64,000 nt of DNA from Astragalus membranaceus (GCA_039519185.1 CM076851.1:100003531-100067530); one strand, 5' to 3'. Positions 46,775 through 59,069 are shown, numbered from the stretch's first letter. Translations and numbers: made by a program. The notes: generated by a model not told the origin, from the letters alone.

Positions 46775-46855
<81 letters not shown>

Positions 46856-48991
46856 TACCCTTTCAGCTGAAACAACAAACAACACAAACAATTCATTTTG
46901 TGAAAATCTGAAATAGAGAAGTTGAGAGGGGAGAGGGCGTGAGGGGGTGAGGAAGGGAAGAGGAGAGATCTTCTCAAAAGATTCATGCATGTGCAATCAC
47001 TTGTCACCATAGTGTTCAGCTTATCTTCCCCTCCCCATTGATCCTAATTTCGACATCATCCTCCTCCTCCACCACAAATCACCATTGAAGACCACCTTGA
47101 GCTCCACTTGGCCAAACATCATGTATGTCACTTGCATGTTCAACTAGAGTGCATAAGAACCAAATTCTGAAGCTTGATTACGAATTTGGAACAACCTAGG
47201 GACTTATTCAGTAGCTGGGTTCGAAGTTCAAGTCTTAAGGAAAACTGGGTTTTTGGTTTGAGTCATTTGAAGCGCACCGGGAAGTTCGTGAGTGACCGTG
47301 TTCTTGAGTATCGGTGTGAATCGTTTGCTGTCTTCAAAGAGGTGAGTTCTATAACTCACTAGGAAAAACATGAATATGTGTTCTTGAGTTTGAATGTGAA
47401 TCGGGATGGACATGGGAACGATCGGAATAGAAAAGAAAACGCGAAAAACTGTTTTTCTGAAATACTCTTAGTCACGCACGGGTCGTGCGTGAGATTCTGG
47501 AACCACTGGTGCTGTTTTTGAAAAACGCGCACGGGTCGTGTGCCAAGGCGCACGGACCGTGCGTATCTCTCTGATGCGACATTTTGAAATACGTTCTAAG
47601 TCGTTCTGATTGGTCCTAAGTCCCTTCCAATCCACTCCCCAAGGTTCCCCTAGGATGGGAACACCGTAATTCTACATGTTTGGTTTTGACTGAAGTGGTA
47701 GTATTGATTGGGAAGTAATTCGGGATCGGAAAGGAATGACACGATAAATGATGCGGATCGTGTGTATGGGCGCACGGGTCGTGCGTGGTCTTCGGGTTGC
47801 CTATTTTAAAAAGTGTTTTAAATCATTCCGAACAATTCCAATTGCTTTCTAATCCTTCCTTCCACCTTCCCCAATGCTACTATAATTGAATTGCCCTGAA
47901 TTGAGTGGTAATTGATTGTGATTGGATCCAAATTTTGTTAGTACCATACAATTGGTTATGTTTGGATTTATGTTCAGGTTAAGTGAATGCTCATGTGATT
48001 GACCATTGATTTCATGTTATGACTTTGCGACTGATGTATTGTGCTGGATTGACTGGTTTAGTAAGATTGATAAGTTAAGTTAGCGAACCTTAGTAATCCA
48101 TGAGAGATCACTTAATAATTAGACTTAGTTAGTAATTAGATCACGTTAGTAATAAGTTTATGTTCAGTTCAGTTCATTGTTCAGTTAAGTTATTATTATG
48201 TTTAAGTTCATTGTTGAGTTCAGTTCAGGTATATCATCATATATATCTTTAGTCGGGGTGACGACCCTATTTAGTTTAGTGTGCTAGGGGAGAGGCAGTC
48301 ATGAGCCTTATGAACCTAGGCCCCGTTAGGGACCCAGCCGATTAGTGGGGACGGGTTCACCGGAAGCTTATTATGCCAAGTGATCGGTGACACGCTATAA
48401 CTTTAGTTAGTGTTGTATCTTGTAACCGGCTTGAGGGTTACGAGGTCAACTTTTAGTTAGTTAGCCACATAGTCAACTTTGAGGACTATGATTTATGAGT
48501 TAAGTATAATGAATCAAGCATAATTGAACCGAGAGAGTTAGTAAGGGGTTTCGATAGAACTCACTGAGACAAGTTGTCTCACCCAATCCATTGTTGTTGT
48601 TTTTCAGTTGAGCAGGGAAAGTTGAAGACCGTGAGGCACGGCTATGAAGATGCTTGAGGAGCAGCCGCTATCTTTATTTCTTTATGTCTTGTATTTAAGT
48701 TTCCCTTGTATCTCTGTATTTTGTATTCAGTTTCTTAGATGTACGATGGTACGACTTATGTCTTTCAAGTTGTAAATCGCTTCCGCAGACTTTCTGTTTT
48801 TGGTACTGAACACTAGTTGAGTGGTGTAAGAACGCTTTATGTATTTTATGTCAGTTATGTAGGCGAACTTGATGGGTTTTTAGCATCGAGTATTAGTATG
48901 TGTTCAGTATTTAAAAAGGGAAGTCACTCTGATGTATGCCAGTAGTGCATTTCGGTAATTTCCACAAGTTAGAAATTATCGGGGTGTTACA
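46566..48991 (+). repeat. 5' LTR of the non-autonomous element (2426 bp)
   Basis: It contains a 77-bp TA tract (46776-46852), GC palindromes at 47470-47575 and 47757-47790, and the GGGGTGACGACCC / TAGGGGAGAGGCAGTCATGAG block shared with the neighbouring family. The TA tract sits where a TATA box would be expected. Confidence 0.93.
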
Positions 48992-48993
48992 AT

Positions 48994-49005
48994 TGGTATC
49001 AGAGC
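48994..49005 (+). promoter_or_regulatory. Primer binding site, tRNA-iMet
   Basis: TGGTATCAGAGC, two bases after the LTR end, is complementary to the 3' end of plant initiator tRNA-Met. Confidence 0.92.
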
Positions 49006-49127
49006 AGTTCCACCCAGTCGGACTTAGAATCATGAGTCTCTTAAGTCCTCTAAGCGTGATTCCTCTTAGTATGCTATTAGACGTTTAGCCTGATCAACTA
49101 AACACTTTGTGCATATTTCGCAGAATC

Positions 49128-49757
49128 ATGGCTGGTGGAAGTAGGAGAAGCGTCCCTGTCGATCCTCAATCTGAATGGATGCAGAACGTGATCGTGAATC
49201 AACAACGGATGATGCAGGACATGATGTGGATGCATCACGAACTGATGAGTCAGCAGCAGCGACCGTATGTTGCAGAAACAAATCTCAACGGATCGAATGA
49301 GGGAAGGAAAGCGGATAGGAAAGGGAAGAAGATGGCATTGGAATTGCCAACCCCAAGTGATGAACCGAGGGATTCTTCCATCAAAGGAAACCAAGTTGTG
49401 GTAGCCGAAGTCCCGAGATCCGTTAAGTGTTCGGCGTGTGGAAGGCCCCACAGCGGAAGGTGTCGTCGAGGATCAACTGCGTGTTTTTATTGCCAGGGAG
49501 AAGGGCATTATGCTAACAAGTGCCCAGTAAAGAAGAGGAATTCGACTGAATGGTCCACTCCGGAGGAAGAACCAAGAGGTGCCTCCAGCAAGGGTAAGCA
49601 AGCACAGGCGTCGGAATTATTAAAGCCCGCCAACTGTGGTAAATGCGGAAGGCCCCATGAAGGAGAATGTCGTCTGGGAACGACGGTGTGTTATTATTGC
49701 CATGACGAAGGGCATTACGCTCACGAGTGTCCTGCGAAGAAGAGGAACCGAGAATAG
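49128..49757 (+). CDS. Truncated Gag: nucleocapsid-like protein with duplicated zinc knuckles
   Basis: An intact 209-residue frame is seen. Residues 1-40 (PVDPQSEWMQNVIVNQQRMM) match the Gag N-terminus of the surrounding Tekay-like element (PPIDPHQDWMQNVIEIQQ). The next segment (YVAETNLN) matches that element's linker just before its zinc knuckle, so the whole capsid domain is deleted. Two similar modules follow, each with a CxxCxxxHxxxC finger and a canonical CxxCxxxxHxxxxC knuckle (CSACGRPHSGRC with CFYCQGEGHYANKC; CGKCGRPHEGEC with CYYCHDEGHYAHEC). It ends shortly after the second module; protease-linker residues continue in another frame and then the purine tract begins. Likely role: RNA binding or packaging in trans. 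The ATG at 49128 is chosen by match to the relative; an upstream in-frame ATG exists at 49107. Confidence 0.85.
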   Translation: MAGGSRRSVPVDPQSEWMQNVIVNQQRMMQDMMWMHHELMSQQQRPYVAETNLNGSNEGRKADRKGKKMALELPTPSDEPRDSSIKGNQVVVAEVPRSVKCSACGRPHSGRCRRGSTACFYCQGEGHYANKCPVKKRNSTEWSTPEEEPRGASSKGKQAQASELLKPANCGKCGRPHEGECRLGTTVCYYCHDEGHYAHECPAKKRNRE

Positions 49758-49884
49758 AATGCTAACTCTGCGCGCGGAAGAATTTATGTGTTGGACGCTC
49801 AGAAGGGCAAAGCGGACGACAGTTCGGCAAAAGGTATTTCTTAGTCCAATTTTGAGGACAAAATTTTTAAAAAGTTGGGGTGAT

Positions 49885-50093
49885 TGTAATATCCCCAATT
49901 TTCGCTATTTAAATTATTTGGCGTGAATTGATTTGTTAAATCTATTGAAAATAAAATGGAATTTTTGATTGGTTGATTTATTACTCAATTGTGTGTGATT
50001 GGTAATTTATTATGTCAAGTGGGGTAATTAGAATGGTGAGGAGTCATTAGGAAAGAAATGTTTAAGTGAGGGGCATAGTGGTATTTTTACCTA

Positions 50094-50146
<53 letters not shown>

Positions 50147-52303
50147 TACCCTTCCAGCTGAAACAACAAACAACACAAACAATTCATTTTGTGAAAATCT
50201 GAAATAGAGAAGTTGAGAGGGGAGAGGGCGTGAGGGGGTCAGGAAGGGAAGAGGAGAGATCTTCTCAAAAGATTCATGCATGTGCAATCACTTGTCACCA
50301 TAGTGTTCAGCATATCTTCCCCTCCCCATTGATCCTAATTTCGACATCATCCTCCTCCTCCACCACAAATCACCATTGAAAACCACCTTGAGCTCCACTT
50401 GGCCAAACATCATGTATGTCACTTGCATGTTCAACTAGAGTGCATAAGAACCAAATTCTGAAGCTTCATTACGAATTTGGAACAACCTAGGGACTTATTC
50501 AGTAGCTGGGTTCGAATTTCAAGTCTTAAGGAAAACTGGGTTTTTGGTTTGAGTCATTTGAAGCGCACCGGGAAGTTCGTGAGTGACCGTGTTCTTGAGT
50601 ATCGGAGTGAATCGTTTGCTGTCTTCAAAGAGGTGAGTTCTATAACTCACTAGGAAAAACATGAATATGTGTTCTTGAGTTTGAATGTGAATCGGGATGG
50701 ACATGGGAACGATCGGAATAGAAAAGAAAACGCGAAAAACTGTTTTTCTGAAATACTGTTGGTCACGCACGGATCGTGTGTATGGGCGCACGGGTCGTGC
50801 GTGAGATTCTGGAACCACTGGTGCTGTTTTTGAAAAACACGCACGGGTCGTGTGCCAAGGCGCACGGACCGTGCGTATCTCTCTGATGCGACATTTTGAA
50901 ATACGTTCTAAGTCATTCCGATTGGTCCTAAGTCCCTTCCAATCCACTCCCCAAGGTTCCCCTAGGATGGGAACACCGTAATTCTACATGTTTGGTTTTG
51001 ACTGAAGTGGTAGTATTGATTGGGAAGTAATTCGGGATCGGAGAGGAATGACACGATAAATGATGCGGATCGTGTGTATGGGCGCACGGGTCGTGCGTGG
51101 TCTTCGGGTTGCCTATTTTAAAAAGTGTTTTAAATCATTCCGAACAATTCCAATTGCTTTCTAATCCTTCCTTCCACCTTCCCCAATGCTACTATAATTG
51201 AATTGCCCTGAATTGAGTGGTAATTGATTGTGATTGGATCGAAATTTTGTTAGTACCATACAATTGGTTATGTTTGGATTTATGTTCAGGTTAAGTGAAT
51301 GCTCATGTGATTGACCATTGATTTCATGTTATGACTTTGCGACTGATGTATTGTGCTGGATTGACTGGTTTAGTAAGATTGATAAGTTAAGTTAGCGAAC
51401 CTTAGTAATCCATGAGAGATCACTTAATAATTAGACTTAGTTAGTAATTAGATCACGTTAGTAATAAGTTTATGTTCAGTTCAGTTCATTGTTCAGTTAA
51501 GTTATTATTATGTTTAAGTTCATTGTTGAGTTCAGTTCAGGTATATCATCATATATATCTTTAGTCGGGGTGACGACCCTATTTAGTTTAGTGTGCTAGG
51601 GGAGAGGCAGTCATGAGCCTTATGAACCTAGGCCCCGTTAGGGACCCAGCCGATTAGTGGGGACGGGTTCACCGGAAGCTTATTATGCCAAGTGACCGGT
51701 GACATGCTATAACTTTAGTTAGTGTTGTATCTTGTAACCGGCTTGAGGGTTACGAGGTCAACTTTTAGTTAGTTAGCCACATAGTCAACTTTGAGGACTA
51801 TGATTTATGAGTTAAGTATAATGAATCAAGCATAATTGAACCGAGAGAGTTAGTAAGGGGTTTCGATAGAACTCACTGAGACAAGTTGTCTCACCTAATC
51901 CATTGTTGTTGTTTTTCAGTTGAGTAGGGAAAGTTGAAGACCGTGAGGCACGGCTATGAAGATGCTTGAGGAGCAGCCGCTATCTTTATTTCTTTATGTC
52001 TTGTATTTAAGTTTCCCTTGTATCTCTGTATTTTGTATTCAGTTTCTTAGATGTACGATGGTACGACTTATGTCTTTCAAGTTGTAAATCGCTTCCGCAG
52101 ACTTTCTGTTTTTGGTACTGAACACTAGTTGAGTGGTGTAAGAACGCTTTATGTATTTTATGTCAGTTATGTAGGCGAACTTGATGGGTTTTTAGCATCG
52201 AGTATTAGTATGTGTTCAGTATTTAAAAAGGGAAGTCACTCTGATGTATGCCAGTAGTGCATTTCGGTAATTTCCACAAGTTAGAAATTATCGGGGTGTT
52301 ACA
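49885..52303 (+). repeat. 3' LTR of the non-autonomous element (2419 bp)
   Basis: It differs from the 5' LTR by scattered single-base changes, a shorter TA tract (50095-50143, 49 bp) and a 20-odd-bp palindrome-containing segment near 50770 that is absent from the other copy. The high similarity implies recent insertion. Confidence 0.93.
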
Positions 52304-52308
52304 ACATG

Positions 52309-53413
52309 CTTGAGAAATAAAACAGTGAGTAGCACCTGAATCATATAATATACTGACGGAGTTATTGAAAAGAGATCCCACAGCCCTCAGTAGATTATCT
52401 GAAGACTTGACTTTCTCAGCATCCAAAGTGTAGATTCTTCCTTGAGTAGTTCCAGCACGATCATCATCACGCTTCTTCCTTGCAGGGCATTGAGTAGCAT
52501 AATGGCCCTATTTCTTGCAGTAGTAACAGGTATTAGATCCAACTTGGCATTCACCACGATGAGGCCTACCACATTTTGAACAAGTACTGAACTTTGAGGA
52601 ATCTGATTACTGAGCTTATTTTCCTTTGTTGAAGTTACCCTTTGGTTTGGCCTGTGGGGTTGATGATTCAGCCACCTTCTTCTTTCCTTTCCAATAGTCT
52701 CTCTTCTCTTCATTCATTCTGTTGAGATCTGCTTCGGCAACATAGGCATGTTGCACCAAAGCAGCATAGCTGGTCATAGCATAAGAGCTAAGACCTTAGG
52801 AAACATCAGCACGGAGACCTGCCCTATACATCTGCATCTTCCATTCATCATTCGCAGCATACCTTGCTAACTGACAGAATTGAGACAACTTCTTAAACTT
52901 GGCGGTGAATTCACCCACCGTCATATCACCTTGCCTGAGATTGACAAATTATGTCTGCTTACTTAGCTTCATCACTGGAGGAAATAAATGTCCAATAAAC
53001 ATCTCCCTGAAGTTAAACCAGGTAATAGGAGTTTCCTGATTCACAATCAGTTCATGAGCATTGGTCCACCAGATTTGGTCTTCCTCTTCTAGAATATGAG
53101 CTGCAAAGAGTACCTTTTCTTCTTCACTGCATTGCAGACTCTTGAAAATTTTCTCAATAGAGTCCAACCAGTAATGAGATACCATCACATCCGGTCCTCC
53201 CTTGAAACTCGGGGGATTCATCTTTAGAAAACGAAAATAAGCTCTATTCGGATCTTCCGGAGGAGGCTGTTGAACATTAGGCTGATGCCGATGCATTTGC
53301 TGCTGATGCATTTGCATCATGTCCTGCATCATCTTTTGTTGAATCTCAATCACATTCTGCATCCAATCCTGATGAGGGTCAATGGGTGGGTTTCCCCTAC
53401 CTCTTTCAGCCAT
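52309..53413 (-). pseudogene. Tekay-like gag, zinc knuckle and protease start
   Basis: The start MAERGRGNPPIDPHQDWMQ lies at 53413. A capsid domain follows (NPPSFKGGPDVM, WWTNAHELIV, WFNFREMFIGHLFP), interrupted by a stop near 52949. Then come FTAKFKKLSQFCQLARYAA and a knuckle region (CGRPHRGECQVGS, CYYCKK, stop, GHYATQCPARKK). The protease begins with the catalytic YDSGATHCFI (about 52300-52345) and is cut by the insertion at 52304. Several in-frame stops show decay. This is the upstream part of the pol pseudogene at 43297-46560. Confidence 0.88.
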
Positions 53414-53536
53414 AATTCTGCGAACTATGCACAAAGTATTAAGTTGATCAGGTTCAATGTCTAATAGCATACTAAGAAGAATCAGACTTAGAAGACGTAA
53501 CAGACTCTTAACCTCTAAGTCCGACTAGGTCGAACC

Positions 53537-53548
53537 GCTCTGATACCA
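53537..53548 (-). promoter_or_regulatory. Primer binding site of the Tekay-like element, tRNA-iMet
   Basis: GCTCTGATACCA on plus is TGGTATCAGAGC on minus, three bases downstream of the upstream LTR. Confidence 0.92.
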
Positions 53549-53551
53549 AAA

Positions 53552-56500
53552 TGTAACACCCTACTATTTCTATCAAATATAAATGATAAGATGCACGAAA
53601 TGGCATACATCAGAGTAATATTTCCTGTCTAGGTATTGAACACAACTAAAAATTTTCTCGATGATTAACATCAACAGTCTTAACCTTCATAACTTAATTA
53701 AAAACCATATAGGTTCCATGTCTTTCAATATCCTCATAACCTAGTGTTCAATACCATCACAAGAAAAAACGGAAACGATTACATAACTTCAATAAATTCA
53801 AGTCATACTATCGAGTTACAAAGACAACAAGGGAACTCAATATCAAAGGTAAAAGAACCAAGTCATCTAACTTCTCCTTTAGCACGGCTCCTATTCGTGC
53901 CTCATCGCTTTCTTCTTTCCCTGTTTCTCTGTAAAACAACAAGATATAAAGGGTGAGATAAGCATTATCTCAGTGAGTCCTACCGTAACCCCTCACAATA
54001 ACTCTCGGTCCTTTTATTTCTTTTTCTTTTAATCGTAGTCCATAAAGGGCCCACGTGCATATGTCTTTTCCTTTCACGTCACAGTACATCTCCGGAAAAA
54101 GCTCTGCCTTTGCCTTCGAACCTCTCCACTAGCTTACACTAGCTTCAAACCTCTGAGGTCTAGGTTCTGGGGTTCATGACTTCCCCTCCCCTAGTATACT
54201 AATCTACTGGGTCGTCACCCATCCTTTTGATATAATTTATAAATCCACCCGCATTGGGCCGTCTATTGTATTCAATATAATTTATATATTTATACCTTAA
54301 CAATCTTTGATGAAAATTCTTATTCATCCCTTTTTATTACCTGTCATTCATGTTAATACATAAACATAAACTTGACCGAACATATAGTTCCATAACTTTA
54401 AACCTAGCCCATGTCCTCCCACGTGTACTATTTGTAGCGACCGAAAAATCCGAAGGAGGGATTCTTCGTTGTTTTTGAACAATGGAGTCGCCATCAATAT
54501 TTATTTTTAGGAAAACAATGAAAAAAACCTTTGTTTTGGGTTCGGGGGTCGATTAAGTGCGGGGAAGGTACTAGCACCCCGCAACATCCTAAAAAAGGTT
54601 ACCTTTTAATTTAATGTGTAGAAAAAAAAATTAGTTTAAAGAAAACATTTTAATTTACCCTTTTTATTAATTACAGAAAAAAAAAACGGAAAGGAAGACT
54701 TAATAAAAATTTAGTTTTTTACGCTTGACAGGAGTGGGCCCCCGCTCCTACGTATCTCTGGGTGCGATGGAGAAGTCAAAGCTACGTAGTTCTTGGGTAG
54801 AAAATATTTGTGTGTTGGTATTTTTTTTATTGAAAGATTTGCGAAAACTAGAGGCCGTTCATGGTGACCAAACAGATAAATCCAGAGTGGTCACCACTAA
54901 CGGCTTGTTCGAAAAAAGAAAGGTGTTTACAGCGTTCAAACGAGCTGAGCCCAGAGTGACCGCTATAAATAACCAATTTGTGATCGCGTGCTTGTTTGTT
55001 CGGAAAATGCTTACCAGGAAAACGTGATCAAAACATGGATTTGAGATTGTGTGTGTGTGTTTTTTTTTTGTTGATTGAAAGTCCCTTTTTTTTGTTAAAG
55101 TTTAGGCGGGTGTTCATGATGATCAAACGAGTAACCTTAGGGTGATCACCGCTTACTAATCCGTTTCGAAAAATGGAGATTATTCCTATCGGTCAAACAA
55201 GCTAAACTCAGAGTGACCGTTAGTAACAACCTATTTTTTTACGCGAGTTTGATTGTTTGAAAGAAAGAAAAAAAACGGTTTGGAAACATTATGGTGTAAA
55301 TAAAAGCGGAGTGGGTGATAGTTAAAAGGTGGGTACAACTAACAGAGGTGTTGTATCAAAAATGGGGGGTGGGCTTAGTAACAGCCCAAAAACGGCGTTT
55401 TTGGTTGTTGGACTCTTGTGCGAAAGTTGGGCTGACAGCGGGGTGCCGTATTACTAAAAATACGAGAGGTGCGAATAGCGGTTTGACGCTAAAAATGATT
55501 GCTTGATTTTTTTTTACTTTATTACCTTACCCTAGAATACATGATTCTGAAGCGCTTCTTTTTATTTTAAAAAAAAATTAGACTAAACACGCATTGCATT
55601 TGGATAGATTTAGTTTATAAAGGAATGTTCTCTTTTTTTTTGAAAATGGTTGTCATAGTTATTATTTTGAAAAAGAGGTGCTTTTGCTGTTTTTTTTTTT
55701 TTAAAAGATGATTATTGTTATTATTTTTTTTTAGAGAGGGCAGTGGTATTAGTAACCATTTATTTTAAAAAAATATTTTTTTTTTAATATTTTATTTTAA
55801 TCCAAAAATACAGCAAAATAACAAAAAAATACAGCAAATATTTAATAAAAAAAAACAGCAACATTTAATAAAACATAACATAAAAAAAACAGCAACGCTT
55901 TTTAATAGAAAAACAGCAATATTTAAATAAAAAAAACAGCCACATTTTTTTTTAGAAAAAAAAAGCAACAATAAAAAAAACATAAAATCCAAGAGCAGAT
56001 TCATGAATAACAACATTTGAAAATAACCAAACTCATGAATAATGAAATTAAAATGGAACGTAAGCAAGATTAACCAAAATTGAACATGACATACATGATT
56101 GAAATAAGCAAATGACTAAAAAAATGTACCAATAACAGTCTTGAAGATTGAGTCCTTCCTCTCAAATCTCACAGTACAACAAAATTTAGGGGAAGTTTAA
56201 TGAAAAAGAAGAAAAACTGTAAAACTCTCTCAGGCTCTCAATAACCAAAAAAGGACTCCTCTTGCTCACGAACTCATGCTTCCATCTTCTTCCTCCGAAT
56301 TTCTTTTCTCCTCCTTTCGTTGCCCTCAAAAAAAAACTCTCCTTTCCTCATGGTTGTGGCCCCTATTTATACAAAAAGGGGTGTCTTTTTTTTTTGTTTG
56401 CTTCGTTTTCTGATCTTCACCATACCTTGCACAGTATTTTGACTGAGATTGAGACAGAGAGAGGTAGAGATTTCGTGATGGGAGAAATATATGAGAACTT

Positions 56501-58761
56501 TGGGTTTTAGGGAGTGGATGGTGAAGGGGTATGGGCATGGTAGAGGAGAGGATGATGGTTTTGTGTTTTGGTGAGAGAAGAGAAGTGATGGATGTGTGAG
56601 AGTGAGAGAGAAAGAGTCGTAGGGATGGGGAGAGAATGAGAGGTTGAGTGTGAGTGGGAGAAAGAGAGAGAGATAGCGTGAGATTTAGGATGGGAGCCGT
56701 GTTTGGGGAAGAGAAATGTGGGGAAGTGGGAGTTGAGAAAAAAGAGGAGAGGTGGAGTGTGGGAAAGGAAAAAAAATGCAATTTCCAATGAGGGAAAAGG
56801 GGGAGTGGGTCGAAAATCAAGGAGGGGAAAGGTGAGTGAATGTGGCTGAATTTTTGGGTTAAGGGGGGATTGAATGTGGATGATTTTTAGGGTAAGGGGG
56901 GGTGGCCAAATTAGGGTTTGGTGGAGGAGTGAGTTGGGTCATGGGTTATGGGTTGGTTGGATGGGTTAGGTTTTGGTGGAGGGGATTTAGGGTTAGGCGA
57001 GTTGGGCTAGTTTTTTTTGGTTGGGTTGGGTTTCTGATAGCCCAATCCTGATTGCACCTCATCTTTTTTAACAGACCCCCCTCCATTTCCTCCTTTGCTT
57101 TTTTTTTATTTCTTCACTTCTAATTAATATATATTTTTTGGTTAAAAACTTCTGGCAACTAAAATAAAATAAAACATGGCATGAAAATAAAAAATGATTA
57201 TTATTTTTATTAAAAATAAAATTTCTTATTTTTTGGATAGGACAAAATTAGGGTATTACACTATCTTTCGGTTTTTGAAACATTTATAGGTTTGAGAGAA
57301 CTTTTCAAAACCATCTTTGATCATGTCAAAAACAATGTCTTAAAAGTCAAAAAATCATCGCAAAGGGTTGGAGAGGAGATTAGAAGAGGTTTGGAATCAA
57401 AAGGAGCGACGAAACGAGAATTCGGTGTTCGCTAACAGAAGCTCACGCACGGTCCGTGCGCCCTAGGCGCACGATTCGTGCGCACTAGACCTTCTTTTAA
57501 AAACATTTTGCGAATCTGGCGCACGATCCGTGTGCCATAGCCGCACGATTCGTGCGCTTCTGTCAGTACACCATTTGATTCCGCTTTTCTCATTTTCGCA
57601 ATTCCGTTCGAGTCCAATCCGTATTCCGATCAAAATCCAACAAAAACACAAACAATAACAGGCAATATTCCAGTCAATCCAGTCCATACAATCACATATA
57701 AAATCCGATAAAAACCATAAAACGTTATTTTTCCGAAAACGGTTTTCGACTCTTAAAACTTTCGAAACGAAGTACACCTCAAAACCGGTCACATAATAAT
57801 CATTTCAGAAATACAAAAGCGATCCTAAGCGTGAGTAGAACTCACCGTTTTGACGAGCTCGGGAGAAATCACGTCCTCACACAAAACGACCGAACCGTAA
57901 CCTCTCGAACGATCCCCGTAATCACGAACTCGTACCGAACTTGTCTAGACTTCGAAACCGAACTTCTACCACTTCAATTTTAGAACTCAACCTCTTAGAG
58001 TTACTGGAATCACTCTCTATCACTTCCAATTTACAATAAGGTTGTTGAACTTGCTCAAAATAACAATGTGGCTTCACTATTCTACTCTCCCTGGCTCCAA
58101 TTCAACATGCAAAGCTTTGAAATTCCAAGAGCACCATTTTGAGCTTCACAAACCAGAAATGGAAAAATGCAGAAGAGGATGAATGAGCTTATGAGTTTGG
58201 TATCATTGGATAGAGAATGAAAAATGGTGAAGAAGGAAATAGAAAAAGCTTACATGCAATGGATAGATGGAGAGTTCCTCTTCCTTCTTTCTCCTCCCTC
58301 TCTTCGCGCCCCTCTTCTCTCCCTCTCTCTATGTTCTGAATAATTTCTGGTTTCTGAGGTGAATGAAATTGGTTCAGCTGGGCACGGCTTTAAGTGGATG
58401 GGAAATGACCAAAATGCCCTCCACTTAACTCCCCACCTTAGTTTACCCTTAAATAACCACTAACTCATAATTAACTCCAAAAAATTGTGATTATGGTCTT
58501 ATGGAGTTAAGGGGTATGTTTTGGTGTTTGGTAATTTGGGTTAGAGTTCGAAAGATATGGAAATGACCAAAATACCCTTGGTCCCCTAATCCTCTCATAA
58601 TTCTTTTTCTACCTCAGAACGACCACGTAATTCATGCTATTAGCAACTAAATGTTGTTTTCGCGCTTTTAACATGTCCTTGACTTGAATTATTATTTTAT
58701 CGAATAACAATTCGCTAGTTAATTTCATAAAACGAAATCAACCGAAATTAGGGATGTTACA
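53552..58761 (-). repeat. 5' LTR of the Tekay-like element, split by a solo LTR
   Basis: 53552-54432 and 57261-58761 together match 40903-43250. The split falls at GTGTACTAT / CTATCTTTCGG, uninterrupted in the other LTR (about 41740-41760). The GC palindrome cluster lies at 57440-57560. Confidence 0.92.
54433..57260 (-). mobile_element. Solo LTR of a different Ty3/gypsy family (2828 bp)
   Basis: It runs TGTAGCGACCG to GGGTATTACA, with CTATT / CTATC on the two sides (54428-54432 and 57261-57265), a 5-bp duplication with one mismatch. On the minus strand TATAAATA (56364-56371) followed by GGGGCC is a good TATA box, so the LTR reads minus. Degenerate repeats of GATCAAACGAG..AGAGTGACCGC type (54850-55240) and AAAACAGCAAC repeats (55800-55980) are internal. 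No internal domain remains, consistent with LTR-LTR recombination. Resemblance to Tat/Ogre LTRs is tentative. Confidence 0.82.
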
Positions 58762-58766
58762 GATGT

Positions 58767-59069
58767 GGTGGGAAATGTGGATACCGAAGATAATTTGTTG
58801 GCAAACCAATAGTTTTGTAGTTATGGATTGTGCCTCATATGGATAATGGTAGTTTAGCACTCCTATCACCTTGGGAACGAAACAATGTTAAAACTCTTGA
58901 GGGAAAGATTTGCCGACCATTGTGGTCATACCCATCTCGAAAGATTAGTCTCTACGGTTGTGTGCTGAAGATACCCAGTTTGCACATAAAAAGCATATGG
59001 CAGCTCCAAATACCAGATATTTTTGTAGAAAGTTGAAACTAATTTTTTCAGTTAGTGTAGAACTTGAAG

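Larger units (their letters stand above)
46566..52303 (+). mobile_element. Young non-autonomous LTR retrotransposon with a truncated-Gag gene
   Basis: Two nearly identical LTRs (46566-48991 and 49885-52303) start TGTAATATCC and end GGTGTTACA. ACATG flanks both sides (46561-46565 and 52304-52308). A tRNA-Met primer site (48994-49005) and a purine tract AAAAAGTTGGGG (49871-49880) are intact. The internal region is only 893 bp and lacks protease, RT and integrase, so the element depends on proteins from a relative. It inserted, in opposite orientation, into the protease region of the Tekay-like element. Confidence 0.94.
40903..58761 (-). mobile_element. Ty3/gypsy (Tekay/Del-like, chromodomain) LTR retrotransposon, twice interrupted
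   Basis: LTRs at 40903-43250 and 53552-58761 begin TGTAACATCC and end GGTGTTACA on the minus strand. GATGT flanks both sides (40898-40902 and 58762-58766). A tRNA-Met primer site (53537-53548) and a purine tract next to the 3' LTR (about 43251-43275 on plus) are in place. Domain order on minus is gag, zinc knuckle, protease, reverse transcriptase, RNase H, integrase, chromodomain. Its protease region is split by an LTR element (46566-52303), and its upstream LTR by a solo LTR (54433-57260). Confidence 0.93.

Noticed and set aside
46772..46996. Open frames with IYIYIY tails (also 50087-50287, 58945-59173, 18785-19123 downstream end)
   Set aside because: They are translations of TA tracts. At 18785-19123 only the first 87 codons, up to the splice donor, are real.
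47228..47553. Minus-strand frames in the LTRs (also 50519-50947)
   Set aside because: They lie antisense inside LTR leaders, are repeated because the LTR is repeated, and show no domain.
56326..56820. 164-codon Ser/His/Pro-rich frame on the minus strand, with an overlapping frame
   Set aside because: Low-complexity GA/CT DNA inside a solo LTR leader; overlapping frames of similar bias indicate composition, not coding.
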